A stretch of DNA of 64,000 bases from Acidimicrobiaceae bacterium (GTDB lineage Bacteria; Actinomycetota; Acidimicrobiia; Acidimicrobiales; Ilumatobacteraceae): the NCBI GenBank assembly GCA_020637235.1, contig JACJWG010000004.1, forward strand, positions 186,001 to 250,000. The letters run 5' to 3'. Shown in pieces: positions 33,841 through 42,403 of this stretch. The notes under the pieces were generated by a model, which was not told the DNA's origin, ran no database searches, and saw nothing but the letters and a program-made list of their open reading frames with translations. The position numbers and the translations under genes are program-made. The first letter of the stretch is position 1; every line of letters starts with the position of its first letter.

Positions 33841-35280
33841 GTGATCAACACCTCTCCGTCCGGGCCGCAGCCGTCGATCGGCGAACTCCTCGACGCGCTC
33901 GACACCGACGAGATCCGCGCGAGCTACCGGCCGGTCGTGCACCTCGCCACCGGGGCGGTCGTCGGCTGGGAGGCGGTCGGACGTTGGGATCACCCCCGGC
34001 GGGGCGTCTTGCGCCGGGAGGCGTTCGCCGACCTGGCGACGGAGGCCGACGCCACGGTGGCCGTGGAGGCCGTCGTGCTCCACGCCGCGCTCGCCGCGCT
34101 CGCGACGTTCGACGGCACCGACCGACGCTCCCGTCCCACGATGTCGGTCCCGTTCGGGCTGCCGACGTTGGCGACGGGCCGCGTCGCGTCGATGGTGGCC
34201 GACGCGCTGCAACACCACCGCGTCGCACCGCACCGCCTGTTCGTCGAGGTGTCGGGACCGGTGCCCGCCGACGCGATTCCGACGCTGGCCGAGCATCTCG
34301 AGGACATCCGCCGTCTCGGGGTGAAGATCACCTTGAGCGACGTCGCGTGCGGCGACACCTCGTTCACCCGGTTGCGCACCTTGCCGCTCGACCGCCTCCA
34401 ACTGGGTCGGTGCTGCACCTCGGCCGTCGACCGACCGCGCGAGCAGGCCATCGTGCGCGCGGTGGTGGCACTGGCCCGCGACCTCAACCTCGACGTGATC
34501 GCCGACGGGGTGGACTCCCCGAGTCACGACCGCGTGTTGCGACGCCTCGGTTGCTCGCTCGGCTCGGGCACGATCTTCGGTGAGTTCGGACCGTACCTGC
34601 ACCGCACCAACGCCCACGACACGCCGCTGCGCGGACGCCGCACCCATCCCGTGCCCGGCAACGAGGTGTCGCGGCTCGCGATGGTGTACGAGACCGGTCT
34701 GCTCGACTCGGCTCCCGAGGCCGAGTTCGATCGGCTGGCGGCGGACGCTGCGCGGGCCTGCGACGCACCGCTCGCGATGGTCAACCTCGTCGACGTCGAT
34801 CGGGTGTTCGTGAAGGCCTCGTTCGGCCCCACCAACGGTCGCGAGATCGATCGGTCGATGGCGTTCTGCGCACACACGATCTGCACGCCCGATCCGATGG
34901 TGGTGCCGGACACGCTCGAGGATCCCCGCTTCGCCCGCAACCCGCTCGTCCAGCCGCTCGACCCCGCCGAACCCGCGTTGCGGTTCTACGCCGGGGTGCC
35001 GCTGGTGTCGTCGGACGGGATCACGCTCGGCACCGTCTGTGTGCTCGACCACCGGCGTCGCGACGGTCTGACGACCGAGCAGCTCGACACCCTCGTGCAC
35101 CTCGCATCGCTCGCCTCGAACCGCTGCGAGTTGCGCGCTCGTCTGCACCAGCTCGACCGCACCCGGCAGGCCGCCGCAGCGGCCGACCGTGCGGTCGAGG
35201 AGCTCCGGCAGCTGATCACCCTCGAGACGCCGATGCCGCCGAGCGTCGTCGAGGCTGCATGGCGATCCGAGGTGCGCTGA
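33841..35280 (+). CDS. Degenerate EAL domain fused to GAF domain
   Basis: A 479-residue soluble protein. Residues about 10-255 align with EAL phosphodiesterases, but key positions are changed. The EAL motif reads EAV (GWEAVGRW), DDFGTG is replaced by SDVACGD, and the lysine of the KID motif is lost (LDRLQLGR). It therefore should not hydrolyse cyclic-di-GMP and may bind it or a protein instead. Residues about 275-430 are a GAF domain (AFCAHTICTPDPMVVPDTLEDPRF, RFYAGVPLVSSDGITLGTVCVLD). A short helical tail ends the protein. Start is GTG 33841 with CACCAT six bases upstream. It is flanked by a lone receiver and a NarL-type kinase. Confidence 0.85.
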   Translation: MINTSPSGPQPSIGELLDALDTDEIRASYRPVVHLATGAVVGWEAVGRWDHPRRGVLRREAFADLATEADATVAVEAVVLHAALAALATFDGTDRRSRPTMSVPFGLPTLATGRVASMVADALQHHRVAPHRLFVEVSGPVPADAIPTLAEHLEDIRRLGVKITLSDVACGDTSFTRLRTLPLDRLQLGRCCTSAVDRPREQAIVRAVVALARDLNLDVIADGVDSPSHDRVLRRLGCSLGSGTIFGEFGPYLHRTNAHDTPLRGRRTHPVPGNEVSRLAMVYETGLLDSAPEAEFDRLAADAARACDAPLAMVNLVDVDRVFVKASFGPTNGREIDRSMAFCAHTICTPDPMVVPDTLEDPRFARNPLVQPLDPAEPALRFYAGVPLVSSDGITLGTVCVLDHRRRDGLTTEQLDTLVHLASLASNRCELRARLHQLDRTRQAAAAADRAVEELRQLITLETPMPPSVVEAAWRSEVR

Positions 35281-35307
35281 GCGCGGCGATCGGCACGACG
35301 CGGCGGA

Positions 35308-36906
35308 TCAGACGTCCGCGTGCGGGAGTGCGGCATCGACGTCGAACCCATCCGGTGGATCCACGTCGGCCCCGCTCCGGGGGCGCTCGGGCAGCGCCGG
35401 CAACCAGCAGCTGACGATCGTGCCGTGTCCGGGCCGGCCGGCGACGTGCCACCACCCGCCGGCCGCCGCAGCAAGAGCTCGGCTGATCGAGTTCCCGTGC
35501 GGGCCCGACGGCAGCGCGTCGGGGCCGAAGCCGACCCCGTCGTCGATCACGCGCACCTGCACACCGTCGCCGGTGTGTCGGACGGACACCGTCACCTCAC
35601 CGGCGCGCGCGTGTTTGCGCACGTTGCGGATGGCCTCCGCGGCGATGCGGAACACCAGGGTGGTCGTCGCCTCCGACAGCGGGGTCGACGGTTCGCCGAG
35701 ATCGACCTCCAGGTGCGTGGCCACGCCGCTGCGGGCAGCTCCGCGTCCGGACCCCGCGCCGGAACCGTCGTCGAAGGTGTCGGCGATCAGGTCGTCGAGC
35801 GCCGTCTGCAAGCCCTCGTCGTCGAGCGCCGGTGGATGGAGGCGGAACATCAGGGTGCGCAACCGAGACTGCACCTCGACGATCGACGCGGTGATCCGAC
35901 CGAGCACCGCCCGTTCCTCGTCCCCGACACGCAGCGCGAGGCTCTCGAGCTGCCACTGGGCGGAGACGAGCACCTGGATCGGATCGTCGTGCAGTTCGCC
36001 GGCGAGGCGGGCCCGCTCGGCCCCCTCCGCCTGCACCATGCCGGAGGCGAATGCCTGGCGAACCTCGCCGAGGAGTTGCAGCCGCATCCGTTCGACCGCG
36101 TCCGACACGGTGCGGATCTCGGCGGCGCCGCCGGGGGTGATCGGCGTGTCGAGCCGGCCCGAGGCGACCGACGTCGCTTCGTGCACCAACCGATCGAGGG
36201 GTGCGGTGACCCGACGGCGGGCGATCGAGAAGACGGCGACGCCGACGGCGAGGACCGCGAGGGCGGCGGCCTGCGCGACGACGAACTGCTGATCGGTACG
36301 GCGAACGAGCTCGTCGCGTGTGGCCGCGCGTTCGGCCTCGATCGCCGCGGTGAGCGCGTCGAGGTCGTCTCGGACGGCGTCGAAGATCAACCGGCCGCGC
36401 CCGGTGGCCACGAGGTCGGCGGCCGCTTCGAGCCGCCCCTCGTCCACCAGGGCCACCTCGCTGTCGGCCACCGAGTCGCGCCAGCGAACGAGCCCGAATG
36501 CCACCGGATCGACCAGCGCGCGGAGCTCGGGATACCTGTCGCGCAGTGCGGCGTCGAGCTCGGCGAGCGCATCGGCCTCCTGCTGCCGGCCCTCGGCGTA
36601 CGGCTCGAGGAACACCGGGTCCGCGGTGATCACGTAGCCACGGATGCCGGTCTCCTGGTCGATCGCCGCCTGCATCAACGAGTTGGCCGCCGCCAGTGCC
36701 GGGATGAGGTGACGGGTCCGGGTGTCCTGCACCCGTCCGGCGGCCACGTAGGCCCGGAGCGAGAACACCTCGATCAGCACGGCCACCACCAGCAGCACCG
36801 CGACGACGACGGCGACGCCTCGGCGCAGCGACGATCGTCCGACGCGTCCGCGCCGTTGCCGCTCGTGGCTCCGACGCGGTGTCGAAGCGAGGTCGTCCGA
36901 CGTCAC
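35308..36906 (-). CDS. NarL/DegS-type sensor histidine kinase with CHASE3-like sensor
   Basis: Membrane sensor kinase of 532 residues. TM1 is at about 30-49 and TM2 at about 208-229. The helical periplasmic region between them contains AAIDQETGIRGYVITADPVFLEPY, a CHASE3 signature. HAMP follows, then the HisKA_3 phospho-acceptor H306 in RARLAGELHDDPIQVL, and an ATPase domain with AAEAIRNVRKHA, DDGVGFG and GRPGHGT. The GTG start at 36906 is 24 bases from the divergent LuxR-type regulator gene at 36931, its evident partner. Ligand unknown. Confidence 0.92.
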   Translation of the reverse strand: MTSDDLASTPRRSHERQRRGRVGRSSLRRGVAVVVAVLLVVAVLIEVFSLRAYVAAGRVQDTRTRHLIPALAAANSLMQAAIDQETGIRGYVITADPVFLEPYAEGRQQEADALAELDAALRDRYPELRALVDPVAFGLVRWRDSVADSEVALVDEGRLEAAADLVATGRGRLIFDAVRDDLDALTAAIEAERAATRDELVRRTDQQFVVAQAAALAVLAVGVAVFSIARRRVTAPLDRLVHEATSVASGRLDTPITPGGAAEIRTVSDAVERMRLQLLGEVRQAFASGMVQAEGAERARLAGELHDDPIQVLVSAQWQLESLALRVGDEERAVLGRITASIVEVQSRLRTLMFRLHPPALDDEGLQTALDDLIADTFDDGSGAGSGRGAARSGVATHLEVDLGEPSTPLSEATTTLVFRIAAEAIRNVRKHARAGEVTVSVRHTGDGVQVRVIDDGVGFGPDALPSGPHGNSISRALAAAAGGWWHVAGRPGHGTIVSCWLPALPERPRSGADVDPPDGFDVDAALPHADV

Positions 36907-36917
36907 CGCTCATCGAC

Positions 36918-36923
36918 CATACT
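36918..36923 (+). promoter_or_regulatory. -10 box of the NarL-type regulator gene
   Basis: CATACT, seven bases before ATG 36931, in the 24-base gap shared with the divergent kinase gene. The two promoters must overlap, so the pair could be autoregulated. Confidence 0.45.
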
Positions 36924-36930
36924 GAATGTC

Positions 36931-37599
36931 ATGACGCCGTCGGAGCCTCGACCGCCGGAGTCGGGGACCACGACGGCCATCCGCCTCGTCCTGGTCGACG
37001 ACCACCGGCTGCTGATCGACAGCCTGGTCGGGGCGATCCAGTCCCACGACGACCTCGAGGTCGTCGGCACCGCCGGATCGATCGCGGACGCGCTGGTGGT
37101 CGTGGAGCGGTGCCGCCCCGATGTCGTGCTGCTCGACCTGCGACTCGGCGGCGACGACGCCGTGTCCTCGATCGGCCGGCTCGTCGAGGCCGGTGGGGGC
37201 TCGAAGGTGGTGCTGCTCACCGCCACCCACGATCGCCGCCACGCGGCTCGAGCGATCGAGGCGGGGGCGTCCGGGTACCTCACCAAGCAGCAGCCGCTGC
37301 CCGAGTTGCTGGCCGGCATCCGTGCCGTCTGGCGCGGCCAGGCCACGGTCGACCCGTCGCTGCTCGGCGGCATCCTCGAGCAACTGAGCGGCGGCGATCC
37401 CACACGGCTCACTGCTCGCGAGCTCGAGGTGCTGCGCATGCTGCACGCCGGCCATGCCGCCGAGCGGATCGCCCGCCAGCTCCACATCGCACCCAACACG
37501 GTGCGCAACCACGTGCAGCGCATCCTCACCAAGCTCGGCGCGACCTCGCGCCTGGAGGCCGTGGCGATCGCTCGCCGCGACGGTCTGCTCGACGAGTGA
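36931..37599 (+). CDS. NarL/FixJ-family response regulator
   Basis: DNA-binding response regulator of 222 residues. The receiver has VLVDDH, phospho-acceptor D69 in VVLLDLRLGGDD, a threonine in LLTATHD and lysine in GYLTKQQPL. The LuxR-type helix-turn-helix follows (LTARELEVLRMLHAGH, IARQLHIAPNTVRNHVQRIL). It is encoded divergently from the HisKA_3 kinase, the standard partner type. Target genes are unknown. Confidence 0.93.
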   Translation: MTPSEPRPPESGTTTAIRLVLVDDHRLLIDSLVGAIQSHDDLEVVGTAGSIADALVVVERCRPDVVLLDLRLGGDDAVSSIGRLVEAGGGSKVVLLTATHDRRHAARAIEAGASGYLTKQQPLPELLAGIRAVWRGQATVDPSLLGGILEQLSGGDPTRLTARELEVLRMLHAGHAAERIARQLHIAPNTVRNHVQRILTKLGATSRLEAVAIARRDGLLDE

Positions 37600-37607
37600 G
37601 CGCGGCG

Positions 37608-37640
37608 CCCCGCCTCGTCGTTGTGCGGGACCAGGCGGGG
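37608..37640 (+). terminator. Weak candidate hairpin after the NarL-type regulator
   Basis: CCCCGCCT (37608-37615) can pair with AGGCGGGG (37633-37640) across a 17-base loop, directly after the stop codon at 37599. It has no T-run and the second arm sits close to the ribosome site of the next gene, so it may instead affect that gene's translation. Confidence 0.3.
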
Positions 37641-37656
37641 GTGCAAGGGTGAGCCC

Positions 37657-38718
37657 ATGTCCCACGATGCCCGTCATCCCGACACGATCGCGGTGTCGGC
37701 CGGTCGCCCGACCGAGATCGGCGATCCGCTGAGCCACCCGATCGTGCTGGCCTCCAACTTCCGCGGCGACGAGGGCGCGTACGCGCGCACGCACGGGGTG
37801 GCCACGTGGGTCGGGCTGGAGGACGCCGTCGGTGCGCTCGAAGGCGGGCAGGCCACGGCGTTCGCCACCGGCATGGCCGCAGCCTCGGCGTGTCTGTTCG
37901 CGCTGGCTCCGCGGGTGCTGGTGCTGCCGACGTTCTCGTACCTCGGGGTGCGTGCGCTGGTGAACGATCTGGTCGAGCAGGCGCGACTGCAGGTGCGGTT
38001 CGTCGACATCACCGACACCGCTGCCGTGGTGGAGGCCTGCGACGGAGCCGACGTGGTGTGGATCGAGTCGCCGACCAACCCCACGCTCGACGTGGCCGAT
38101 CTCGACACGATCACCGCGGCCGCACATGTCGCCGGCGCGCGAGTCGTGGTCGACAGCACGTTCGCCACTCCGGTGTGTGCCCGGCCCCTCGCGTCGGGCG
38201 CCGACCTGGTGATGCACAGCGGCACGAAGTTCATCGGCGGGCACAGCGATCTGATGATCGGCCTGGTGGTCGCGGCGGACGACGTGCTCCACGACCGCAT
38301 CCGACACGCCCGGCTCGTGAACGGCGCCACGCCAGGGGCGCTCGAGGCGTTCCTGGCGTTGCGTGGTCTGCGCACGCTCCCGCTGCGGATGGCGCGAGCC
38401 CAGGAGTCGGCGGCGGTGCTGACGGCGCGGCTCGCCGACCACCCGGCAGTGGCCGAGGTGCGCCACCCCGGGTGGGGGGCCATGGTGTCGTTCGTGGTGC
38501 ACGGTGGCGCGCCGGTGGCCGACGCCCTGTGTCAGCACGTGCGCCTGCTGGTGCCCGCCACCAGTCTCGGCGGCGTGGAGACCACGATCGAACGGCGCCA
38601 GAAGTACGCCGGCGACGCACACGTGCCGCCCGGCCTGCTCCGGATGAGCGTGGGCGTCGAGCACGTCGAGGACCTGTGGGCCGACCTCGACCAGGCGCTC
38701 GCCGCCGCCGCTGGGTGA
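37657..38718 (+). CDS. Cys/Met-metabolism PLP enzyme (cystathionine gamma-lyase/synthase family)
   Basis: PLP-dependent transsulfuration-family enzyme of 353 residues. The fold marks are YARTHGVATWVGLEDAV, FATGMAAASA, WIESPTNPTLDVAD, the cofactor lysine in MHSGTKFIGGHSD, and LGGVETTIERR near the end. It is somewhat short (usual 380-400), mainly at the N-terminal region that completes the neighbouring active site, so its reaction is uncertain: cystathionine gamma-lyase, gamma-synthase or methionine gamma-lyase are all possible. ATG 37657 has an AAGGGTGAG ribosome site. Confidence 0.85.
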   Translation: MSHDARHPDTIAVSAGRPTEIGDPLSHPIVLASNFRGDEGAYARTHGVATWVGLEDAVGALEGGQATAFATGMAAASACLFALAPRVLVLPTFSYLGVRALVNDLVEQARLQVRFVDITDTAAVVEACDGADVVWIESPTNPTLDVADLDTITAAAHVAGARVVVDSTFATPVCARPLASGADLVMHSGTKFIGGHSDLMIGLVVAADDVLHDRIRHARLVNGATPGALEAFLALRGLRTLPLRMARAQESAAVLTARLADHPAVAEVRHPGWGAMVSFVVHGGAPVADALCQHVRLLVPATSLGGVETTIERRQKYAGDAHVPPGLLRMSVGVEHVEDLWADLDQALAAAAG

Positions 38719-38721
38719 CGA

Positions 38722-39030
38722 TCAGCCGGCCAGGAGGTCGGCGTAGTCGGGATGGCTCTCGATGTACTGGGCGACGTACCAGCACGACGGGATCACGGTG
38801 CGGCCCGACGCGCGCACGTCGTCGAGCGCGCGTTCGATCAGCAGCGCAGCGATGCCTCGGCCGCGCATCGCCCGGTCGACGACGGTGTGCGGCAGTTCGA
38901 CGCGATCGCCGAGGTCGACGTAGTCGGCGAAGCCGACCACGTCGCCGTCGACCAGCACCTCGAAGCGCGACGCCTCGCGGTTGTCGACCACGACGGGGCC
39001 GATCGCGGACGGGTGGTCTCGATCGTTCAT
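38722..39030 (-). CDS. Small GNAT-type acetyltransferase (YidJ/COG2388-like)
   Basis: A 102-residue protein with the compact fold of COG2388 acetyltransferases: SRFEVLVDGDVVGFADYVD, VELPHTVVDRAMRGRGIAALLIERAL (acetyl-CoA loop RGRGIA), and VIPSCWYVAQYIESHPDY with the conserved cysteine and tyrosine. ATG 39030 has AGGAGG five to six bases upstream; the frame to 39054 is not needed. Substrate unknown. It converges with the PLP-enzyme gene, whose stop is three bases away. Confidence 0.85.
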   Translation of the reverse strand: MNDRDHPSAIGPVVVDNREASRFEVLVDGDVVGFADYVDLGDRVELPHTVVDRAMRGRGIAALLIERALDDVRASGRTVIPSCWYVAQYIESHPDYADLLAG

Positions 39031-39136
39031 CGTGCCTCCTGACGAGCAGCGCACCGGACGGGATCGATGCGCTGTCGACAGCTTGCCCCATCCGCGTGCA
39101 CCCTGCGAACGGCGCGTGCGCGGGGGCGCGCCGGCG

Positions 39137-40270
39137 TCAGGCGCGGGTGGATGCGACCGTCGGCCCGGCGAGACGCAGCCGGCTCTCGAAGTCCTCGTGG
39201 TTGAGGTAGGCGCCGCAGAGCCGCCGGTTGCCGGTGTAGGCGGTGCGGCCGTGCAACACGCGCCAGTTGTCGAACAGCATCGCCTCGCCGGGTCGCAGCA
39301 CGTGACGCCACTGGAACGCGGGATCGTTGGCCATCAGGTCGAAGGCCCGCAGCGCGTCGTACAGGGCGACCAACTCGTCGTGGGGCAACACCAACGGCGC
39401 TCGGTCGGCGTTGTTGAACGACACCTGCACCAGCTCGCCGTCGTGGTCGAGGCGGAACACCGGGCGAGCGGCACGCAGGTGCGCGCCGTCGCCGAGGTAC
39501 TGACCGGGGATCGGTACGCTCGCCAGCAGCGCGAACTGTTCGGGCGCACTGGCGCGCAGCTCGTGGGCGATGCGGAAGCCGTCCACCATGGTGCTCTCGC
39601 CGCCGGTGCCGTCGAAGGCCAGGCAGTGCAGCAACTGCAGCCCCGGCGCGTCGTGGGAGTAGGTGCCGTCGGTGTGCGGTCGCAGTTCGAGGTTGGTGTA
39701 GGCGGTGTCGGCCTTCGAGAGGTCGGCGGTGAACTCCCAGAAACCACCGAAGATCGTCTCGCGCACGTAGGCGATGCGAGCGATGAGCGCTTCGGTGGCC
39801 GCTGCGGTGGGGGGCGTCCCGGTGACGATGGCGAAGCCCGTGCGGGCCACGAGACGCAACCAGCGCACCACCCCGTCGTCGTCGGCCATCACCTCGTCGT
39901 GGTCGATCGTGGGGTGCGGCACGATCGTCGCGGCATCCCACATCACCCGCGGCTCGTCCACCCGCGCCGTCGCCGTTCGGGCGACGCGGTGCGCCGCGAC
40001 GAAGGCGATCGGCAGCGAACTCGTGGAGCCGTCGGACCACGCCACCACCACGTCGTCGGCGTCGATCGTGACCGACGAGGCCGTGAGGCCGGGGTCGACG
40101 CCTGCCGTCCACAGCTGACGCTGCAGGGTGACCGGGTGGTACGACTGCTCGTCGTGGGCGTGGTCGCGCACCCAGATCCACGGCACGGTGGAGACCACCC
40201 CGTCGTCCCAGCGCAGCTCGAGCCGGTCGGGGAGGGCGATCGCATCACGCAGGGCGGGCACGGCGGACAT
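39137..40270 (-). CDS. 2-oxoglutarate Fe(II) dioxygenase, gamma-butyrobetaine/TmpA type
   Basis: Non-haem iron oxygenase of 377 residues. Iron ligands H199 and D201 are in LELRPHTDGTYSH and H340 in DNWRVLHGRTAY, with R342 as likely 2-oxoglutarate anchor. The N-terminal domain resembles that of gamma-butyrobetaine and trimethyllysine hydroxylases, but its zinc cysteines are replaced (WVRDHAHDEQSYHP). It lies 34 bases downstream of an HD-domain oxygenase gene, the pairing seen in TmpA/TmpB and PhnY/PhnZ organophosphonate degradation, so hydroxylation of 2-(trimethylammonio)ethylphosphonate or a related phosphonate is plausible. TACCGT at 40279-40284 lies eight bases before its ATG. Confidence 0.82.
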   Translation of the reverse strand: MSAVPALRDAIALPDRLELRWDDGVVSTVPWIWVRDHAHDEQSYHPVTLQRQLWTAGVDPGLTASSVTIDADDVVVAWSDGSTSSLPIAFVAAHRVARTATARVDEPRVMWDAATIVPHPTIDHDEVMADDDGVVRWLRLVARTGFAIVTGTPPTAAATEALIARIAYVRETIFGGFWEFTADLSKADTAYTNLELRPHTDGTYSHDAPGLQLLHCLAFDGTGGESTMVDGFRIAHELRASAPEQFALLASVPIPGQYLGDGAHLRAARPVFRLDHDGELVQVSFNNADRAPLVLPHDELVALYDALRAFDLMANDPAFQWRHVLRPGEAMLFDNWRVLHGRTAYTGNRRLCGAYLNHEDFESRLRLAGPTVASTRA

Positions 40271-40304
40271 GGCGCAGGACGGTATCACCGCGCGCCCGGG
40301 GCGC

Positions 40305-40913
40305 TCAGCCCGCCGACGAGGCGAGCGACCGCAGGAGCGGCACGAAATGGGCGAGTGGCGCGACCACGAGCTGCTCGACCTTGCCGGCGTCGTCCCAGCG
40401 GCGCACGTCGGCCGCGTCGCTCGCATCGGGCCGCGAAGCGAACCGGGCCACCTCGGCGGCGGTCATGGCGCCGCCCTGGGTCGCGAGGCTGCGCACCGAG
40501 CCGTCGGACAGTGTGGCGGCGTAGCCCGGCTCGATGGCGCACAGGAAGCGCTTGGCCTCGACGTGCAGCTCGATCGGCATCCGCACCTCCGGCCCGAACA
40601 GCGCGGCGAGTGCACGGGCGGCGACGTGTTCGTGGCCCCGATCGACGGCGAGATCACCGATGGTGCCGTCGGTGCGGTCGAGCTCGATCAGGTGGCCGAT
40701 GTCGTGCAGCAGCGCGGCCACGACGAGGTGCGGCGCGGCCCCGGCGCGCTCGGCGAGCGAGGCACACTGCAGCGCGTGATCGAGCTGGCTCACCCGATCG
40801 TCGTAATGGACGCTGCCCCAGCGCTCGAACAACTCCACCACGTCGTCCACACCGTGGAGGACGCCGGCGTCGGTGAGGTCGGCGGCAGATTGCGGGTGCG
40901 TGCCCGAAGACAT
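40305..40913 (-). CDS. HD-domain mixed-valence diiron oxygenase (PhnZ/TmpB-like)
   Basis: HD-fold protein of 202 residues. All six expected metal ligands of PhnZ-like enzymes are visible in order: H46, H70-D71 (LLHDIGH), H94 or H96, H117 (ELHVEAKRFLCAIEPGY) and D174 (RRWDDAGK). The block QGGAMTAAEVARF is also shared with that group. Such enzymes cleave the C-P bond of 1-hydroxyphosphonates using oxygen, releasing phosphate. The dioxygenase gene downstream would supply the hydroxylated substrate. ATG 40913 follows TACCGT (40920-40925) by six bases. An alternative myo-inositol-oxygenase-like role is less likely given the partner. Confidence 0.8.
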   Translation of the reverse strand: MSSGTHPQSAADLTDAGVLHGVDDVVELFERWGSVHYDDRVSQLDHALQCASLAERAGAAPHLVVAALLHDIGHLIELDRTDGTIGDLAVDRGHEHVAARALAALFGPEVRMPIELHVEAKRFLCAIEPGYAATLSDGSVRSLATQGGAMTAAEVARFASRPDASDAADVRRWDDAGKVEQLVVAPLAHFVPLLRSLASSAG

Positions 40914-40919
40914 GAGCCG

Positions 40920-40954
40920 ACGGTAACGCACGTGCTCGCGACCGGAGGTACGGT
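40920..40954. promoter_or_regulatory. Back-to-back leaderless -10 boxes of the HD oxygenase and SRPBCC genes
   Basis: On the minus strand TACCGT (40920-40925) is six bases before ATG 40913. On the plus strand TACGGT (40949-40954) is six bases before ATG 40961. The two start codons are only 47 bases apart, so the -35 regions must interleave. Confidence 0.55.
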
Positions 40955-40960
40955 CGGCCC

Positions 40961-41437
40961 ATGTCGAGCACGTCTCTCAGCAGCAAGAACCACGAATCGG
41001 TCGAGCGCGTGATCGCCGCGCCGCCGGAGGCGATCTTCGACCTCCTCGCCGATCCGGCCCGCCATCACGACATCGACGGGTCGGGCACCGTGCAACGCGC
41101 TCCGGAGGGATCGCGGCGGTTGCAGCTCGGCGACCGGTTCGGCATGGACATGAAGATGGGCATCGGGTACTCGATGGTCAGCGAGGTCGTCGAGTTCGAG
41201 GAGAACCGCCGGATCGCCTGGCAGTCGACGTCGCCGGTGAAGGTGCTGGGCCTGTTCGTCGGCGGCCGCATCTGGCGGTACGAACTCGAACCGGTGGCAG
41301 GCGGCGGCACGCTGGTGCGCGAGACGTGGGACATCTCGAAGGAGCGACTGCCGGCGATGGTGCGGCCGATGCGGTCGAAGACGAAGCAGAACATGGAGCA
41401 GACGCTCGAGCGGATCGAGCAGCTCGTCACCGGCTGA
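40961..41437 (+). CDS. SRPBCC/polyketide-cyclase-like protein
   Basis: A 158-residue START-like (SRPBCC) fold protein: VERVIAAPPEAIFDLLADPARHHDIDGSGTV, VVEFEENRRIAWQSTS, and the long C-terminal helix MRSKTKQNMEQTLERIEQLV. These proteins bind hydrophobic ligands in a central cavity; no specific role can be assigned. Leaderless layout at its ATG. Just past the stop, the sequence GTCACCGGCTGATC is tandemly repeated and runs up to the stop of the convergent M23 peptidase gene. Confidence 0.82.
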   Translation: MSSTSLSSKNHESVERVIAAPPEAIFDLLADPARHHDIDGSGTVQRAPEGSRRLQLGDRFGMDMKMGIGYSMVSEVVEFEENRRIAWQSTSPVKVLGLFVGGRIWRYELEPVAGGGTLVRETWDISKERLPAMVRPMRSKTKQNMEQTLERIEQLVTG

Positions 41438-41454
41438 TCGTCACCGGCTGATCG

Positions 41455-42195
41455 TCACCACACGGTGCAGACGTCGGGCACCGTGAGCAGCGGCAGCGGG
41501 TCGACCGGCGCGGCCCGCAATCCGCCGGGGTGCACCTCGAAGTGCAGGTGGTAGTTGCCGGGACCCGGGTTGCCGGTGTCGCCGACGTACCCGATCACCT
41601 GACCTCGACGCACACGATCGCCCACCTGCAGGCCCTCGGCGAACGCCGACAGGTGTGCGAAGAAGTAGTAGACGCCGTCGTCGGCGGTGAGCCCCCACGA
41701 GTTGCCCGACAGCGAGGCCGATGCGTCGGTCTGCCCGACGAGCGTGCCGTCGACGACGGCGTACACGTCCTGACCGACGTCGGCCAGGATGTCGATGCCC
41801 TCGTGGCGACGCCCGCCCGAGCGGGCATCGCCGTAGTTGTCGAGCACGTAGCACCGTGGTTCGGGCCCGATCGGGAACAGCAGGTCGGGCTCGAGACCGA
41901 GCCGTTCGGCCGGCGCCGCCACCGTGGCGGCGCCCTCGATCGGCGGTGGCGTCGCGGCGACGGCCGCCGCGCCCGGGTCGGCGACCGTGGTGGCGGGGAC
42001 CGGGGCCCCGACCGCCGCAGCACTCGGACGGCGACGGGCGAGCACGCCGCCGCCCAGCACCACCGCTGCGGTCCCGACGAGCAGCGCCCGGCGGCTCGCG
42101 CGCGACGGCTCGCGAGGCCCGGCGAGGCCGGGATCCGCGTCGCCGGCGCAGCACGAACAACGGAACGAGGAGACGATCTCGGGACGGTCGGTCAT
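41455..42195 (-). CDS. M23-family metallopeptidase, exported
   Basis: Probable peptidoglycan-cleaving endopeptidase of 246 residues. An N-terminal cytoplasmic part with cysteines (FRCSCCAGDAD) precedes a twin-arginine-like or Sec-type helix (SRASRRALLVGTAAVVLGGGV), then a Pro/Ala linker. The LytM domain follows with zinc ligands in RRHEGIDI (His, Asp) and NYHLHFEVHPGG (HxH); the set looks complete. It could remodel the cell wall or activate an amidase. The cysteine-rich stretch before the export helix is odd and may bind a metal. ATG 42195 has only a weak ribosome site. Confidence 0.88.
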   Translation of the reverse strand: MTDRPEIVSSFRCSCCAGDADPGLAGPREPSRASRRALLVGTAAVVLGGGVLARRRPSAAAVGAPVPATTVADPGAAAVAATPPPIEGAATVAAPAERLGLEPDLLFPIGPEPRCYVLDNYGDARSGGRRHEGIDILADVGQDVYAVVDGTLVGQTDASASLSGNSWGLTADDGVYYFFAHLSAFAEGLQVGDRVRRGQVIGYVGDTGNPGPGNYHLHFEVHPGGLRAAPVDPLPLLTVPDVCTVW

Positions 42196-42348
42196 GGGTG
42201 GGATCCGCGAACCGGACGGGGGTCCGGAACGACCGCGGCAGGCTAGCCACCGACACCACTGCTGTCGACCGCGGGTCGGCGCTCCGGCGCGTCACGTCGC
42301 CCCGACGTCGCGTGCCACCAGGGGGTCGCCACGCACCGTGGCAGCGGA

Positions 42349-42403
42349 TCTCACCCGCGTCTCACCTTCGGCGGGCCGGCGTCTCACCTTGCGGGCGCAC
42401 GCT
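42349..42403 (+). promoter_or_regulatory. Phased TCTCACC repeats and -10 box upstream of the secreted gene
   Basis: TCTCACC occurs at 42349, 42360 and 42382, spaced 11 and 22 bases (one and two helical turns), followed by CACGCT at 42398-42403 and ATG 42411 seven bases later. The 11-base direct-repeat spacing is the usual binding layout of OmpR/PhoB-family regulators, and the unit resembles Streptomyces PhoP-box units. An OmpR-family regulator is encoded 0.8 kb downstream. Confidence 0.55.
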
